Shown here: one piece after another, positions 45,324 to 54,477 of the stretch | Layout of the letters: each line of letters opens with the position of its first letter | Position numbering within the stretch: position 1 is the stretch's first letter | Source: Rahnella laticis | GTDB lineage: Bacteria; Pseudomonadota; Gammaproteobacteria; Enterobacterales; Enterobacteriaceae | Assembly: GCF_015644585.1 (NCBI RefSeq) | Contig: NZ_JADOBI010000018.1 | Location: 1 to 64,000, forward strand | Direction: 5' to 3' | DNA length: 64,000 nt | Notes under the pieces: model-generated | What the model was told of the DNA's origin: nothing | The model's database searches: none | The model's input: only the letters and a program-made list of their open reading frames with translations | Position numbers and translations under genes: made by a program

Positions 45324-47558
45324 ATGATTATTGAAAACATTGATATCGAATTAGAAGAAATAAAAAAAACAAAAGGCAGAGAAACTAACGTTGTTGAAGA
45401 CTTCCTAATTGATATTTATCGTCTTCTTGATAATAATGAAAACTATAATTTATGTGTAAAAGCAATATGCCATATTGCCAATCTTCATTTAGAAGATGCA
45501 ATGGTTCAACAGCTTTTGCACGATTGCATTATAAAATCGAGAATTTTCTTGTACGATGACATGCTTGAAAATAGCGAAATAGGCTATAACCCAAGTGTTT
45601 CTCCACAAGACATATTCTTAAAAGCATTCTACACAAGCTCTGTATCTGAAACAACTTTAACCAAACCGCAAAAAGAGATATTTAATGAGTTTCAGACGAA
45701 CCGACGATTAATTGTAAGTGCTCCTACTTCATTTGGAAAAACTAGAATAATTCGTGAAATAATTTCTCATAATGATTACAAAATGATCGTGATTATTATG
45801 CCAACAGTATCATTGCTTTCAGAGTCATATAACGATTTTAAGCAAGAATTCTCTGATAGGTATATAGTATCTAAATCATCTAAAATAAAAATAGAAGAAG
45901 AAAAAGAATATATACTTATTCTTACACCGGAAAGAATGAGTGTTTTAATGCAAGATAATGTTCATATGAATGTAGATTTTTTCGTGATGGATGAGATCTA
46001 CAAAGCTGACTACAAGCTGAATGATGACAGATTTAGAGTGTTTGCAGATATATTATACAGATTGACAAGGAGTGGGGCTGATTTATATCTAATTGGACCA
46101 TATATTAGTGAGTTTAGTGAGGGTTTTCGAAATAAATTCAGCATCAAGATGTTAAAATTTGATATTGAAATAGTGCAAAAAGATTATTACGAGTTAGATT
46201 ATATTAACCAAAGAGGGATTCATAATATAGAGGGGGCAACAATTAGAGTTGTCGGTGATAAATATAAGAATTTGAAGAGAATTATAGGGAATGAAAGTAT
46301 CGATGGGAAGTATTTAATTTATAGATATAGAAAGCAATATGTGGAAGATCTTGCGGAAAGGCTTTTAGGCGAACTACAAGAGAAGAAACATAATGAGAGT
46401 CTGGTCGAATATTTAGAAAGTAATATTTCAAAGAATTGGTCTTTGGTTAAATGTTTAAAAAAAGGAATTGCTTTTCATCATGGCGCAATGCCAAGGCATA
46501 TACAAGACTTAATCATCGATGAGTTTAATAAAAGTAGCGGTGAGGGAGTAAATTACTTATTTTGTACGACTTCTCTAACCGAAGGAGTTAATTCTACGGC
46601 AAAAAACGTTGTTCTCTATGACTTGAAAATAGGTAATGGCGAAGAAATAAAAAGTCTTGATAGGAAAAATATAGAAGGGCGGGCAGGGAGATTCATGCAA
46701 CATTTCCTTGGGAGAGTTTTTTACTTTGAGCAGATTGAAAAAAGTGAAAACCAAAATACCAACGTAGAGATAGAGTTTATTGATAGTGGTGATCCTAAAT
46801 TGGAAACGTTAGTTCAATTAAATGACGCTGATATAATAGGAGCTAATAGGGTTGAATATCAAAAATTCATTGAAAATCTATTGAAATTAAAAATCCCCCT
46901 TGATTTATTGAAGGGAAACAAATTTGTAGATATTTCTGGGCAAATATCAATGGTGGAGAGTTTGAGAGTTAATGGTAATTTGGATAAGTACTTTTTTTCT
47001 ACCCAAATACCTGATAAGGGAATTTTAGAAAATATCTTATCGATTATTTACGACCTTCTATTCACTGAAGGCAATAAAGGTGGTAGTTTTTCAGGGGAGA
47101 TAGGGAAAAAGAACCTCTTAAATTTAACGAAATATTACGTATATTTAACGCCATCATTTCCTGTTTTATTGAATTCAGATACTGTGAAGTTTTTAAGGAA
47201 AACAGAGAATTCAAGAATAAGATTTACATTTGATTTGATCACTAAGTATTTTGAATTTATGTGGCCTCGGTATATAAAGGCATTTGAAAGTATATTTAAT
47301 TTTGTTGCAAATGAAAAAAAATCAAAGGAAATAAGTCTAGATTATATAGTTTCTTTGCTTGAATATGGTACTAATGATAGTCACGAAATTATTCTACGTG
47401 ATGCAGGAATACCTAGAGAGATAATGAAAAAAATATCAAGTGTATTTTACAATTGCGAAAACCATCAAGACATTCAAAATACATTTAAAAGCAGAAGGTT
47501 GGAGATTATAAAAAAATTAAGTAATATAGAGTTGCGAATCCTGGATAAATACATTTAA
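45324..47558 (+). CDS. hamB: Hachiman anti-phage helicase HamB
   Basis: 744 residues, superfamily 2 helicase. Walker A APTSFGKTRIIREI (133-146), motif II VMDEIYKAD (DE-I-Y rather than DEAH, 221-229), HHGAMPRHIQDLIIDEF, motif V-like TTSLTEGVNSTAKNVVLYD (415-433) and motif VI IEGRAGRFMQHFLGR (450-464). A long C-terminal part without known motif follows. In Hachiman it translocates on DNA and senses damage, controlling HamA. RBS GAGGG precedes the start. Adjacent hamA supports the call. Confidence 0.87.
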   Translation: MIIENIDIELEEIKKTKGRETNVVEDFLIDIYRLLDNNENYNLCVKAICHIANLHLEDAMVQQLLHDCIIKSRIFLYDDMLENSEIGYNPSVSPQDIFLKAFYTSSVSETTLTKPQKEIFNEFQTNRRLIVSAPTSFGKTRIIREIISHNDYKMIVIIMPTVSLLSESYNDFKQEFSDRYIVSKSSKIKIEEEKEYILILTPERMSVLMQDNVHMNVDFFVMDEIYKADYKLNDDRFRVFADILYRLTRSGADLYLIGPYISEFSEGFRNKFSIKMLKFDIEIVQKDYYELDYINQRGIHNIEGATIRVVGDKYKNLKRIIGNESIDGKYLIYRYRKQYVEDLAERLLGELQEKKHNESLVEYLESNISKNWSLVKCLKKGIAFHHGAMPRHIQDLIIDEFNKSSGEGVNYLFCTTSLTEGVNSTAKNVVLYDLKIGNGEEIKSLDRKNIEGRAGRFMQHFLGRVFYFEQIEKSENQNTNVEIEFIDSGDPKLETLVQLNDADIIGANRVEYQKFIENLLKLKIPLDLLKGNKFVDISGQISMVESLRVNGNLDKYFFSTQIPDKGILENILSIIYDLLFTEGNKGGSFSGEIGKKNLLNLTKYYVYLTPSFPVLLNSDTVKFLRKTENSRIRFTFDLITKYFEFMWPRYIKAFESIFNFVANEKKSKEISLDYIVSLLEYGTNDSHEIILRDAGIPREIMKKISSVFYNCENHQDIQNTFKSRRLEIIKKLSNIELRILDKYI

Positions 47559-47601
47559 ATCTATATTAAATAGCGTTCTATTGGAACAAGGAGTCTGAGC
47601 T

Positions 47602-48201
47602 ATGGGCGTCGTGGAGACATTAAGAGAACTATCTGAGGTCTGGCGTTTGTTCAGTGATATGCCAGACGATACAACACTAAGTGTTGACTTGGCCGCTCTA
47701 TATCTTGGTGTCAGTGTAAAAACGTTAGCAAGATATCGACAGAGTGGTAGTGGGCCACAATATATCCAGTATCAATCGGAAGACAGCAAGGCCAGAAACC
47801 AGAGAATAAACTACCTTTTAAAGGATCTTCGTTCCTGGCGAGATAACCACAAAGTAAGCAACACAATGCACGCGGCTCAGGTGCGTGGGTTAGCTTTCAA
47901 ATCATTGATCGATTTCTGCGAACCTCAACCTTTCTGGAAGATTGCCAATAATTCAAAAGATATAAACTTAATTATATCTCATGCTCTTATTATTTCTGAT
48001 GATGACTTCAAGAAAAACCTATTAGAGCCAAACGCAGACGTGGTATGGATTTCAATTGAAAATGCTCTATTTCAGAAGTGGAAAATTAAAGAAGAAAGAA
48101 ATATTTGGAACGAAATTTTTACGTCAACATTAGATAATATAGCTCGTGCTTCGGAATCAGAACAGGAAAGATATACGTTGAATGATGCCTTTGATGAATA
48201 G
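47602..48201 (+). CDS. Small HTH DNA-binding protein downstream of hamAB
   Basis: 199 residues with a good RBS (AGGAG). Residues 25-75 contain an excisionase/AlpA-like winged HTH: LSVDLAALYLGVSVKTLARYRQSG then GPQYIQY and a basic stretch INYLLKDLRSWRDNHK. The rest (about 90-199) is unknown. It starts 43 bases after hamB and could be transcribed with it. Possible roles: regulator of the defence genes, or a directionality factor for the integrase, which otherwise lacks a visible partner. Neither is shown by sequence. Confidence 0.6.
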   Translation: MGVVETLRELSEVWRLFSDMPDDTTLSVDLAALYLGVSVKTLARYRQSGSGPQYIQYQSEDSKARNQRINYLLKDLRSWRDNHKVSNTMHAAQVRGLAFKSLIDFCEPQPFWKIANNSKDINLIISHALIISDDDFKKNLLEPNADVVWISIENALFQKWKIKEERNIWNEIFTSTLDNIARASESEQERYTLNDAFDE

Positions 48202-48250
48202 ATAAACGTGGCCAATTCTGCATTGGCCGTGTATATCAGAAATGTATTTT

Positions 48251-48835
48251 TTACTTTTCTCTATACATCTCTATATTGAAATCTTTTCCAAATGGATTTA
48301 CCACATCAAGTGTTTTGTAATTATGCTCATCAATTATTAATCTATATGATTGACTTGCACCGTTAGCCATCATGTCTTCAACTACCGGGAATTTCTTATG
48401 TGTGATATTTTCTAATAAAGAGAGGTTTTTAAGATCAATATTTTCTCCATTATAAATAATTTTCTCAGGAGTTGATTTCAAATTGTTTAAAGAGATAACT
48501 AATTCTTTATTATTTATCTCCCACTCCCCCGCGCCATTGACTAAATAAGAAACATAAATATCAGAGTTGTTGATTTTATCTGCTTTATAAGATATTTTTC
48601 CGCTAACATTGTATTTTCCATTTGAGAAATAAGAGGTCTTGTCCTTTACAGAGACAACAATTCCTTTGTTATCATACGAATATGAATAATTTGTTGTCCA
48701 GGTTCCAATTATATCGTCTTTTCTGTGCATATCCGGTGGGTTAGGAAAGAAATATGAATATATTCCGAAAAGAGAACCAGCAGATCCGATGATAATTGAT
48801 AATCCAATTAAAAATGATTTCAATATCTTCCTCAT
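48251..48835 (-). CDS. Unknown membrane-anchored protein
   Basis: 194 residues: one N-terminal membrane span (about 8-29, LIGLSIIIGSAGSLFGIYSYFF) and an outer domain beginning DIIGTWTTNYSYSYDNKGIV, with alternating beta-strand-like pattern (lipocalin-like reading GTW...FSNGKYNVSGKI is only suggestive). Probably periplasmic side. It converges on the HTH gene and stands alone on its strand. No function can be given. Very AT-rich. Confidence 0.6.
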   Translation of the reverse strand: MRKILKSFLIGLSIIIGSAGSLFGIYSYFFPNPPDMHRKDDIIGTWTTNYSYSYDNKGIVVSVKDKTSYFSNGKYNVSGKISYKADKINNSDIYVSYLVNGAGEWEINNKELVISLNNLKSTPEKIIYNGENIDLKNLSLLENITHKKFPVVEDMMANGASQSYRLIIDEHNYKTLDVVNPFGKDFNIEMYREK

Positions 48836-49282
48836 GATAAACCTTCCTTAGCAAATACATTTATAAGCAACAATATATTGTATCATGTTTTAATTCATAG
48901 CAATAAAGCAATCAAAAAAATAAACATGTAAAATAAGTATCTCTCATTAAAAATAAATTTGAATTATGAAAAAACATAGAATATATATATAGTAATTACT
49001 TTGGCAAAATGCAAAAAATAAAGAAGTTTAGTAACTGTTTTTTGCATTATTTTTTACGTTTTTTACGGACATTGGCTTGTTATATGATATGAAGAAGGCT
49101 TTAGTTATTCTCAGGTAAACAGAAAGGATTATATATTCCCCTGCAGGGGAATCGCAAGATTCTAAAAAAATATCCTTCTTAAACATGTCGTTATGCAATA
49201 AAAAATCCTAAAAGTGCAAAATTAATATTGCCAAAATAATTATAAGTGTTACACCTTATAAAAATGCAAAAAAGGAGACTAT
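48836..49282. other. Gene-free AT-rich gap before the recombinase block
   Basis: 447 bases without a gene. It contains an inverted repeat around ATGCAAAAAA (49006-49015) and TTTTTTGCAT (49039-49048), several TGCAAAA words, the 18-bp palindrome listed separately, and promoters for the flanking divergent genes. It may contain the left end of a nested recombinase element. Confidence 0.5.
49135..49152. repeat. 18-bp perfect palindrome upstream of the recombinase block
   Basis: ATTCCCCTGCAGGGGAAT is a perfect palindrome in an otherwise AT-rich gap, 130 bases before the first recombinase gene. GC-rich core in AT-rich surroundings suggests a protein-binding or recombination site. No second copy was noticed in the window. 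Confidence 0.6.
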
Positions 49283-50500
49283 ATGAGTAAAATAAAAGTC
49301 AATAAATTCCTTCTTGATTCAGGGGAAAGATATTGCGTCATAATAAATAAAGAAACAGGAATACCACTTTTTCATCCTAATTTATACTTAACGACACAAG
49401 TTAGAAATAGTGGACATGCTATTGCTACAATAGAATCAAAAGCAGTTAATCTTTCTCTGTTTTATAGATTCATGGAGAAGAAAAATATCGATATCGAAGA
49501 ATATATTTTAAGTGGAAAATATTTGTCAGGAAGGGATATCGATCATTTGATTATTTTTCTTTCCAAGACTTCTGATTTGAAAAAAGGTATGCGACATAAA
49601 TCTGATTATGTGTCAAAACGAACTTTATGCAATAGGTTAGATAATATTACTGCTTATCTTTCATGGTTAACAGAAGAACTTTTACAATATGATTTTCCAA
49701 AGTATAAAACTCACCTGTCTAAAATGCTTAAAACTATAAATGCAAGGAAGCCAATTTGTAATTACTATAACGATAGTGAGTGCGCTGGAGATGGAGATAA
49801 AGCATTGAGTGATAGTGCAGTAGATATAATAATGAAAAGTATCGATCCTCATTCACCCGATAATCCATTCGAATCTATTGTAAGAAATAGAAATGCAATA
49901 ATTATAATGGTTCTAACTGAATTGGGGATTAGAGGTGGTGAGTTATTAAATATAAAAATTGGAGATATTAATTTTCAAGAACAAATGCTTTACATTCGAA
50001 GGCGAGCAGACGAGGTAAATGATCCGAGATTAAATCAGCCACTGGTTAAAACCCTTGGCAGAGCATTAGCATTAAGTAATGAATTATCATCTAAATTGAT
50101 GGATTATATCATTTATGATAGAAAGCTCTTTTCAAAAGGTAAATCTGACTTCTTATTTATAACATATAAATCTGGACCCTTTCAGGGAGAGCCATTGAGT
50201 AAATCTGGTTATTTTAAAATTTTATCTACAATCAGTAAGTGTGATCTTTTACTAAAAGGTCTAACAGGTCATAAATTTCGTCACACTTGGAATTACAACT
50301 TTTCTTGCTTAATGGATTCACTTAATGTGAGTGAAAAAGAACAGGGAGTCATCAGGGAAAAAGTAATGGGGTGGAGACCGAATTCTGGAACAGCCGAAAA
50401 ATATAATAAAAGATTTGTTAAAGAGAAAGCAAATGATGCTTCAGTAAGATTGCAAGAAAGATTAAGTTGTAGAAATAGAGGAGTGCAAAATGATAAATAA
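49283..50500 (+). CDS. Tyrosine recombinase 1 of a four-gene block
   Basis: 405 residues. Core-binding part about 35-150; catalytic domain with R217 (LGIRGGELLNI), K256 (LVKTLGRAL), H330-x-x-R333 (TGHKFRHTW), W364 in the place of the second His, and nucleophile Y374 (EKYNKRF). All essential residues are present. RBS AAAGGAG precedes the ATG. Its last 11 bases overlap the next gene. Size and order resemble TnpA of Tn554 (361 residues). Confidence 0.85.
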   Translation: MSKIKVNKFLLDSGERYCVIINKETGIPLFHPNLYLTTQVRNSGHAIATIESKAVNLSLFYRFMEKKNIDIEEYILSGKYLSGRDIDHLIIFLSKTSDLKKGMRHKSDYVSKRTLCNRLDNITAYLSWLTEELLQYDFPKYKTHLSKMLKTINARKPICNYYNDSECAGDGDKALSDSAVDIIMKSIDPHSPDNPFESIVRNRNAIIIMVLTELGIRGGELLNIKIGDINFQEQMLYIRRRADEVNDPRLNQPLVKTLGRALALSNELSSKLMDYIIYDRKLFSKGKSDFLFITYKSGPFQGEPLSKSGYFKILSTISKCDLLLKGLTGHKFRHTWNYNFSCLMDSLNVSEKEQGVIREKVMGWRPNSGTAEKYNKRFVKEKANDASVRLQERLSCRNRGVQNDK

Positions 50501-51998
50501 TACAAAGTGCAGAGGAAGAGATTATGAATTGATCACAGCAAATAGCAGATATAAATTCTCATTAGCAGATCCTGCATGGGTTTTAGATAAAAATGTAAAA
50601 TTGAATATAAGTCTGATTCTTGAAAAATTACATTCATCGCACCATGACTATTTTTTGAATACATTGAGTTTTTTTGCTACAACAAGGTCTACTTCTTATA
50701 CAAAGAAAATGTTCTGGGCTTTTAATGATTTTTTGAAAAGCTCAAAAGATGGGCTAATAACAGATCTTTCTGTAATAAACTATTATAAGGAAGCAATAAA
50801 CAATAAATCAGACCACCTTGAAAGTATGAGAGTTTTTTTTAAAAAATGGCTTTATTTAGAATATCCAGGCGTAACTGATGATCAGGTTAAAGTTTTGTGT
50901 GAGGGTAAAACAAAAAAAAGACGTATAGGAGAAATGGTAAATACGATGGATTTAAGAAAAGGTCCATTGATAGAAAATGACATAATAAATTTTAACGAAG
51001 GCGCTATTTTATTATATGAAAAAGGAATTATTAAAATTTCCGAATTAGTTATGGCATTGATAACCTCATACACAGGGCGTAGACCAATACAAACCTCGCA
51101 TTTAAAATTGAAAGACATATTGAGCCTTTCCGATGTTCATTCTAATGAAATAGCATTAAAATATCCAAGAGCAAAACATAGTGGTGCCTTTCGATCTGAA
51201 TTTAAAAAATTAAAAATAACGGAAGAGCTTAATGACTTGATCATTATTTTGTGTAAGGAGAATATTAATGTTGTAGAAAATTTAGTGGGCCGAGATTTAA
51301 CTAATGATGAGTTAGCAGAACTACCATTATTTATTGATCTTGAAGCTTTAAATGTAATTACAAATAACAATGATTTTTCAAGATTATTAGAAACTGACTA
51401 TTTTCATATCAAAGCTAATTTGATTACATGCAAAATACAAAAAATCGCAAATAATATTGACTCATTGGAATACGCAAAAGTTATCAATGCAAGAAGATTT
51501 AGATATTCGTTAGGGACAAGGGCTGCACAAGAGGGCTATGGAGAGAGTATTATAGCGGAATTATTAGACCATCGTTCGACAAAGTTTGTAGCTTGTTATG
51601 TGAAAAACATACCAGAACATGCAGACAAAATAGACGACCTGGTTGCTGGAAGTATATTGAACTATGTTAAAGCCTTCAAAGGGGAATTGGTTAATTCGGA
51701 TACTGGGAGTATTAAAATAAAAAACCATAAAGGTAAAGATTCAGGTAACTGCTCCAATTGTAACGATTGCAATGCTCCCGTCCCAATTCCTTGCTACACA
51801 TGTCCATATTTCAAACCTTGGATAGAGGCTCCTCATAATGAGCTATATGACTTTCTTATAAAAGAAAGGAAAAGAATTTCGGATATTACAGAGGATATAA
51901 AAGTTACAACGGCGCTAGATCGAACAATCGTAGCTGTAAGCGAAGTTATTAAAAAGTGCAATGTAATAAAATCAGGAGGTGGTAATGAGTGTAATTAA
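50490..51998 (+). CDS. Tyrosine recombinase 2 with C-terminal cysteine cluster
   Basis: 502 residues. Catalytic-domain residues: R197 (YTGRRPIQTSHLKL), R338 of box II with the usual His replaced by R335 (ARRFRYSLGT), H361 (LLDHRSTKF) and Y370 (ACYVKN). A cysteine cluster, C421-x2-C424-x2-C427 and C435-x2-C438 (CSNCNDC, CYTCPYF), follows and may bind zinc. The box II His change is one that some recombinases tolerate. It overlaps both neighbours, so the block is one operon. GAGGAG-like RBS lies within the previous gene. Confidence 0.82.
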   Translation: MINNTKCRGRDYELITANSRYKFSLADPAWVLDKNVKLNISLILEKLHSSHHDYFLNTLSFFATTRSTSYTKKMFWAFNDFLKSSKDGLITDLSVINYYKEAINNKSDHLESMRVFFKKWLYLEYPGVTDDQVKVLCEGKTKKRRIGEMVNTMDLRKGPLIENDIINFNEGAILLYEKGIIKISELVMALITSYTGRRPIQTSHLKLKDILSLSDVHSNEIALKYPRAKHSGAFRSEFKKLKITEELNDLIIILCKENINVVENLVGRDLTNDELAELPLFIDLEALNVITNNNDFSRLLETDYFHIKANLITCKIQKIANNIDSLEYAKVINARRFRYSLGTRAAQEGYGESIIAELLDHRSTKFVACYVKNIPEHADKIDDLVAGSILNYVKAFKGELVNSDTGSIKIKNHKGKDSGNCSNCNDCNAPVPIPCYTCPYFKPWIEAPHNELYDFLIKERKRISDITEDIKVTTALDRTIVAVSEVIKKCNVIKSGGGNECN

Positions 51999-53952
51999 TA
52001 TAAAAGACATACAGATCCGAAACGTTACCAACTCTATGAGTTTATTCATTAGTAATATGCAGGATAAGGCGACAAATGATATGCATAAATCCTGGGGTTC
52101 GGATGTGTGGGTTATAAAAAAACAAAAAATAAAATTTACTAAATTAAGTGAAGAACACTTTCATAATGAAAAAATGAATTCGGATTTTATCGATTTTGCA
52201 AAAGCATATATTACCCATGAATATCCTTTTGAATCAAACAGAGTAGAGATAGTAATCGCCACTCTAAGGTGCGTTGAATATATCCTCATTAAAACACATT
52301 CGTGTGCTAATATATGCCTTGTTAATTATACTATTCTTGATGAAATTATTTCCTTTATCAAAAATAGATATAGTAATAATTATGCTTATGTTATTGGTCG
52401 GGAATTGAAAGGTATATGTTCATTTTTATTCAAAAATAAACTAACATACAAAAATATAGCGGGGTGGAAAAGTCCTATCAGATTTAAACAAGATTATTTT
52501 TTAGATGATAAAGAAAAACATAATAAAAAAATCCCAAACGAAGAGATTATATATATCTTCGCAGATATTTTCAGCCAGGAGTTAACAGATAAACGAGATA
52601 TTTTTACAACATCCGTTGTTGCTTTATTAATGTCAGCACCGTCACGTATTTCAGAAGTTCTATCTTTATCTATTGATTGTGTATTCACAAATACAACACA
52701 GAAAGGTAATGAAAAATGGGGCTTACGATTTTGGGCAGGAAAAGGCTACGGAGGAGATATAAAATGGATTCCGAGTGTCATGGCTCCTGTCACTCAAAAA
52801 GCAATTGATAGAGTAAGAAGGTTAACTAATAAACCCAGAACGTTTGCAAAGCTGATGGAGTTAAATTTTGAAGCGTTCCATAAACAGACAAGATTCAGCC
52901 GCTATTCCGAGAGTAAATTACTAACAACTGTTCAGGTTTGTGAGGTTTTGTTAAATGAATCAATTTCAGAAAAAGAGGGAGTAAAGCTTCTAAAACGTTT
53001 ATCTATCAAATCTCATGATAATATATATTCATTAAGAACTTTATGGCAGGAATTGCAAAGCCGTCTTCCTGATGGATTCCCATGGTATAACAAAAAGAAA
53101 AATATTAAATTTAGCGATTTGCTTTTTTTATTTTTTAAAGATAGCCTTCATTTAAATAAGTCTGACAACATAATAGAATTATATACACCCCATACAAGTT
53201 CTTTTTATAGTGATACTTATTACCAAGAAAAAAGAAAAAATATTTTCGAAAGACATGAATATCAAAATGGGAACAAACAGAGTTTTCACTTTCACTCCCA
53301 TCAAATAAGACATCTATTAAATACTATAGCTCAACGTAACGGCATGACTGAATACGAAGTAGCTAAATGGTCAGGAAGAGCAAGCATAAAACAAAACAGG
53401 GTTTACAATCATGTTAGTGAAGAGGAGATAATCGAAAAATATGAATCTTTAAAGCGCGCTGCAACTAACTATACAGTTAGTGAAAATATAACAGTCCGTA
53501 ACCCTGTTTCAAGAGAAAGCTTTTTATCTGTAAGTCATGGGGCTGTTCATAAGACAGAGTTTGGATATTGCATTCATGACTACGCTATATCTCCATGTGA
53601 AAAGTTCAGAGATTGCTTAAATTGTTCAGAGCAGATCTGCATCAAAGGTTCGCTTGATAGTTTGACCAGACTCAAAGAACGATTGTCAGAAACTAATGAG
53701 TTAATTGAAACGACAATGAAAGATACAAATGAAAATGATCGTCAAATCGATAAAGATCGGTGGTTAAACTTCCATTTAAAAATAAAGGAACGATTGCAGG
53801 AGTTAATTAGTATATTAGAAAGTAAAGAGGTTCCTGAAGGATCATTCGTTCGATTATCCAATAAAAGTTACTCACACTTATCAAGAATCTATAATGCGGA
53901 AAAATTATTAAATAATAAAAAGGAAATTATTCATGTCAAAAAAATTAACTAA
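51985..53952 (+). CDS. Tyrosine recombinase 3 with cysteine-rich C-terminus
   Basis: 655 residues from the ATG at 51985, chosen because AGGAGGT (51974-51980) ends four bases before it; a GTG two codons earlier lies in that RBS. Catalytic residues: R221 (SAPSRISEVLSLS), K260, H439-x-x-R442 (SHQIRHLLN), W462 (AKWSGR) and Y474 (RVYNHV). A cysteine-rich stretch follows near 535-565 (GYCIHDY, SPCEKFRDCLNCSE), then a helical tail. Size and place recall TnpB of Tn554 (630 residues). It overlaps the genes on both sides. Confidence 0.85.
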   Translation: MSVINIKDIQIRNVTNSMSLFISNMQDKATNDMHKSWGSDVWVIKKQKIKFTKLSEEHFHNEKMNSDFIDFAKAYITHEYPFESNRVEIVIATLRCVEYILIKTHSCANICLVNYTILDEIISFIKNRYSNNYAYVIGRELKGICSFLFKNKLTYKNIAGWKSPIRFKQDYFLDDKEKHNKKIPNEEIIYIFADIFSQELTDKRDIFTTSVVALLMSAPSRISEVLSLSIDCVFTNTTQKGNEKWGLRFWAGKGYGGDIKWIPSVMAPVTQKAIDRVRRLTNKPRTFAKLMELNFEAFHKQTRFSRYSESKLLTTVQVCEVLLNESISEKEGVKLLKRLSIKSHDNIYSLRTLWQELQSRLPDGFPWYNKKKNIKFSDLLFLFFKDSLHLNKSDNIIELYTPHTSSFYSDTYYQEKRKNIFERHEYQNGNKQSFHFHSHQIRHLLNTIAQRNGMTEYEVAKWSGRASIKQNRVYNHVSEEEIIEKYESLKRAATNYTVSENITVRNPVSRESFLSVSHGAVHKTEFGYCIHDYAISPCEKFRDCLNCSEQICIKGSLDSLTRLKERLSETNELIETTMKDTNENDRQIDKDRWLNFHLKIKERLQELISILESKEVPEGSFVRLSNKSYSHLSRIYNAEKLLNNKKEIIHVKKIN

Positions 53953-54352
53953 AAATGAAAAAACTCTTATTATGAATAGGTTGCTGGGTTGGAGTAAGCC
54001 GAAAATTACCTGGGAAGAGCTTTGCGAAGAATGTGCCACTTTTCTTAGTAATAGGCCAAGTAGACAAACTTTGTCTTATCATAACGAGATAAAAGAGGCA
54101 TTTAAAAGTAAGAAGAATGGTATTAAAGATAATCATAATAATTTCAAAAAGCCTTCTTCACTTTCTATTGCTTCTCAAAGAATTTTTCATCTGGAATCCA
54201 GACTTCAACTTCTTGAAGTGGAAAATAGAAACTTAAAGCAACAATTTGTATTGTGGCAATATAATGCATTTAAACATAATATAACTAAGCATATTTTAGA
54301 TGAGCCGTTACCACTAATAGATAGAAGAAGAACTGACCGAAAACTAACTTAA
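53933..54352 (+). CDS. Small coiled-coil protein closing the recombinase block
   Basis: 139 residues, basic, with a short N-terminal helical part (GWSKPKITWEELCEECATFL) and a coiled coil (about 85-110, SQRIFHLESRLQLLEVENRN). RBS AAGGA lies before the ATG, inside the preceding gene, with a 20-base overlap. In Tn554 the third gene tnpC (125 residues) encodes a small accessory protein affecting transposition, and gamma-mobile-trio modules also pair recombinases with a small protein (GmtX). I take it as the counterpart by position and size, not by sequence match. Confidence 0.6.
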   Translation: MSKKLTKNEKTLIMNRLLGWSKPKITWEELCEECATFLSNRPSRQTLSYHNEIKEAFKSKKNGIKDNHNNFKKPSSLSIASQRIFHLESRLQLLEVENRNLKQQFVLWQYNAFKHNITKHILDEPLPLIDRRRTDRKLT

Positions 54353-54477
54353 ATATGGAATTAATACATTACGATGTAAATAAATGTTTACGGAATGCTT
54401 GATTAATTTATATTATATGATAAAACTATATACATGTTCGTCAGGAAGACGATTATAGATTGCAAGGATGCAACCAT

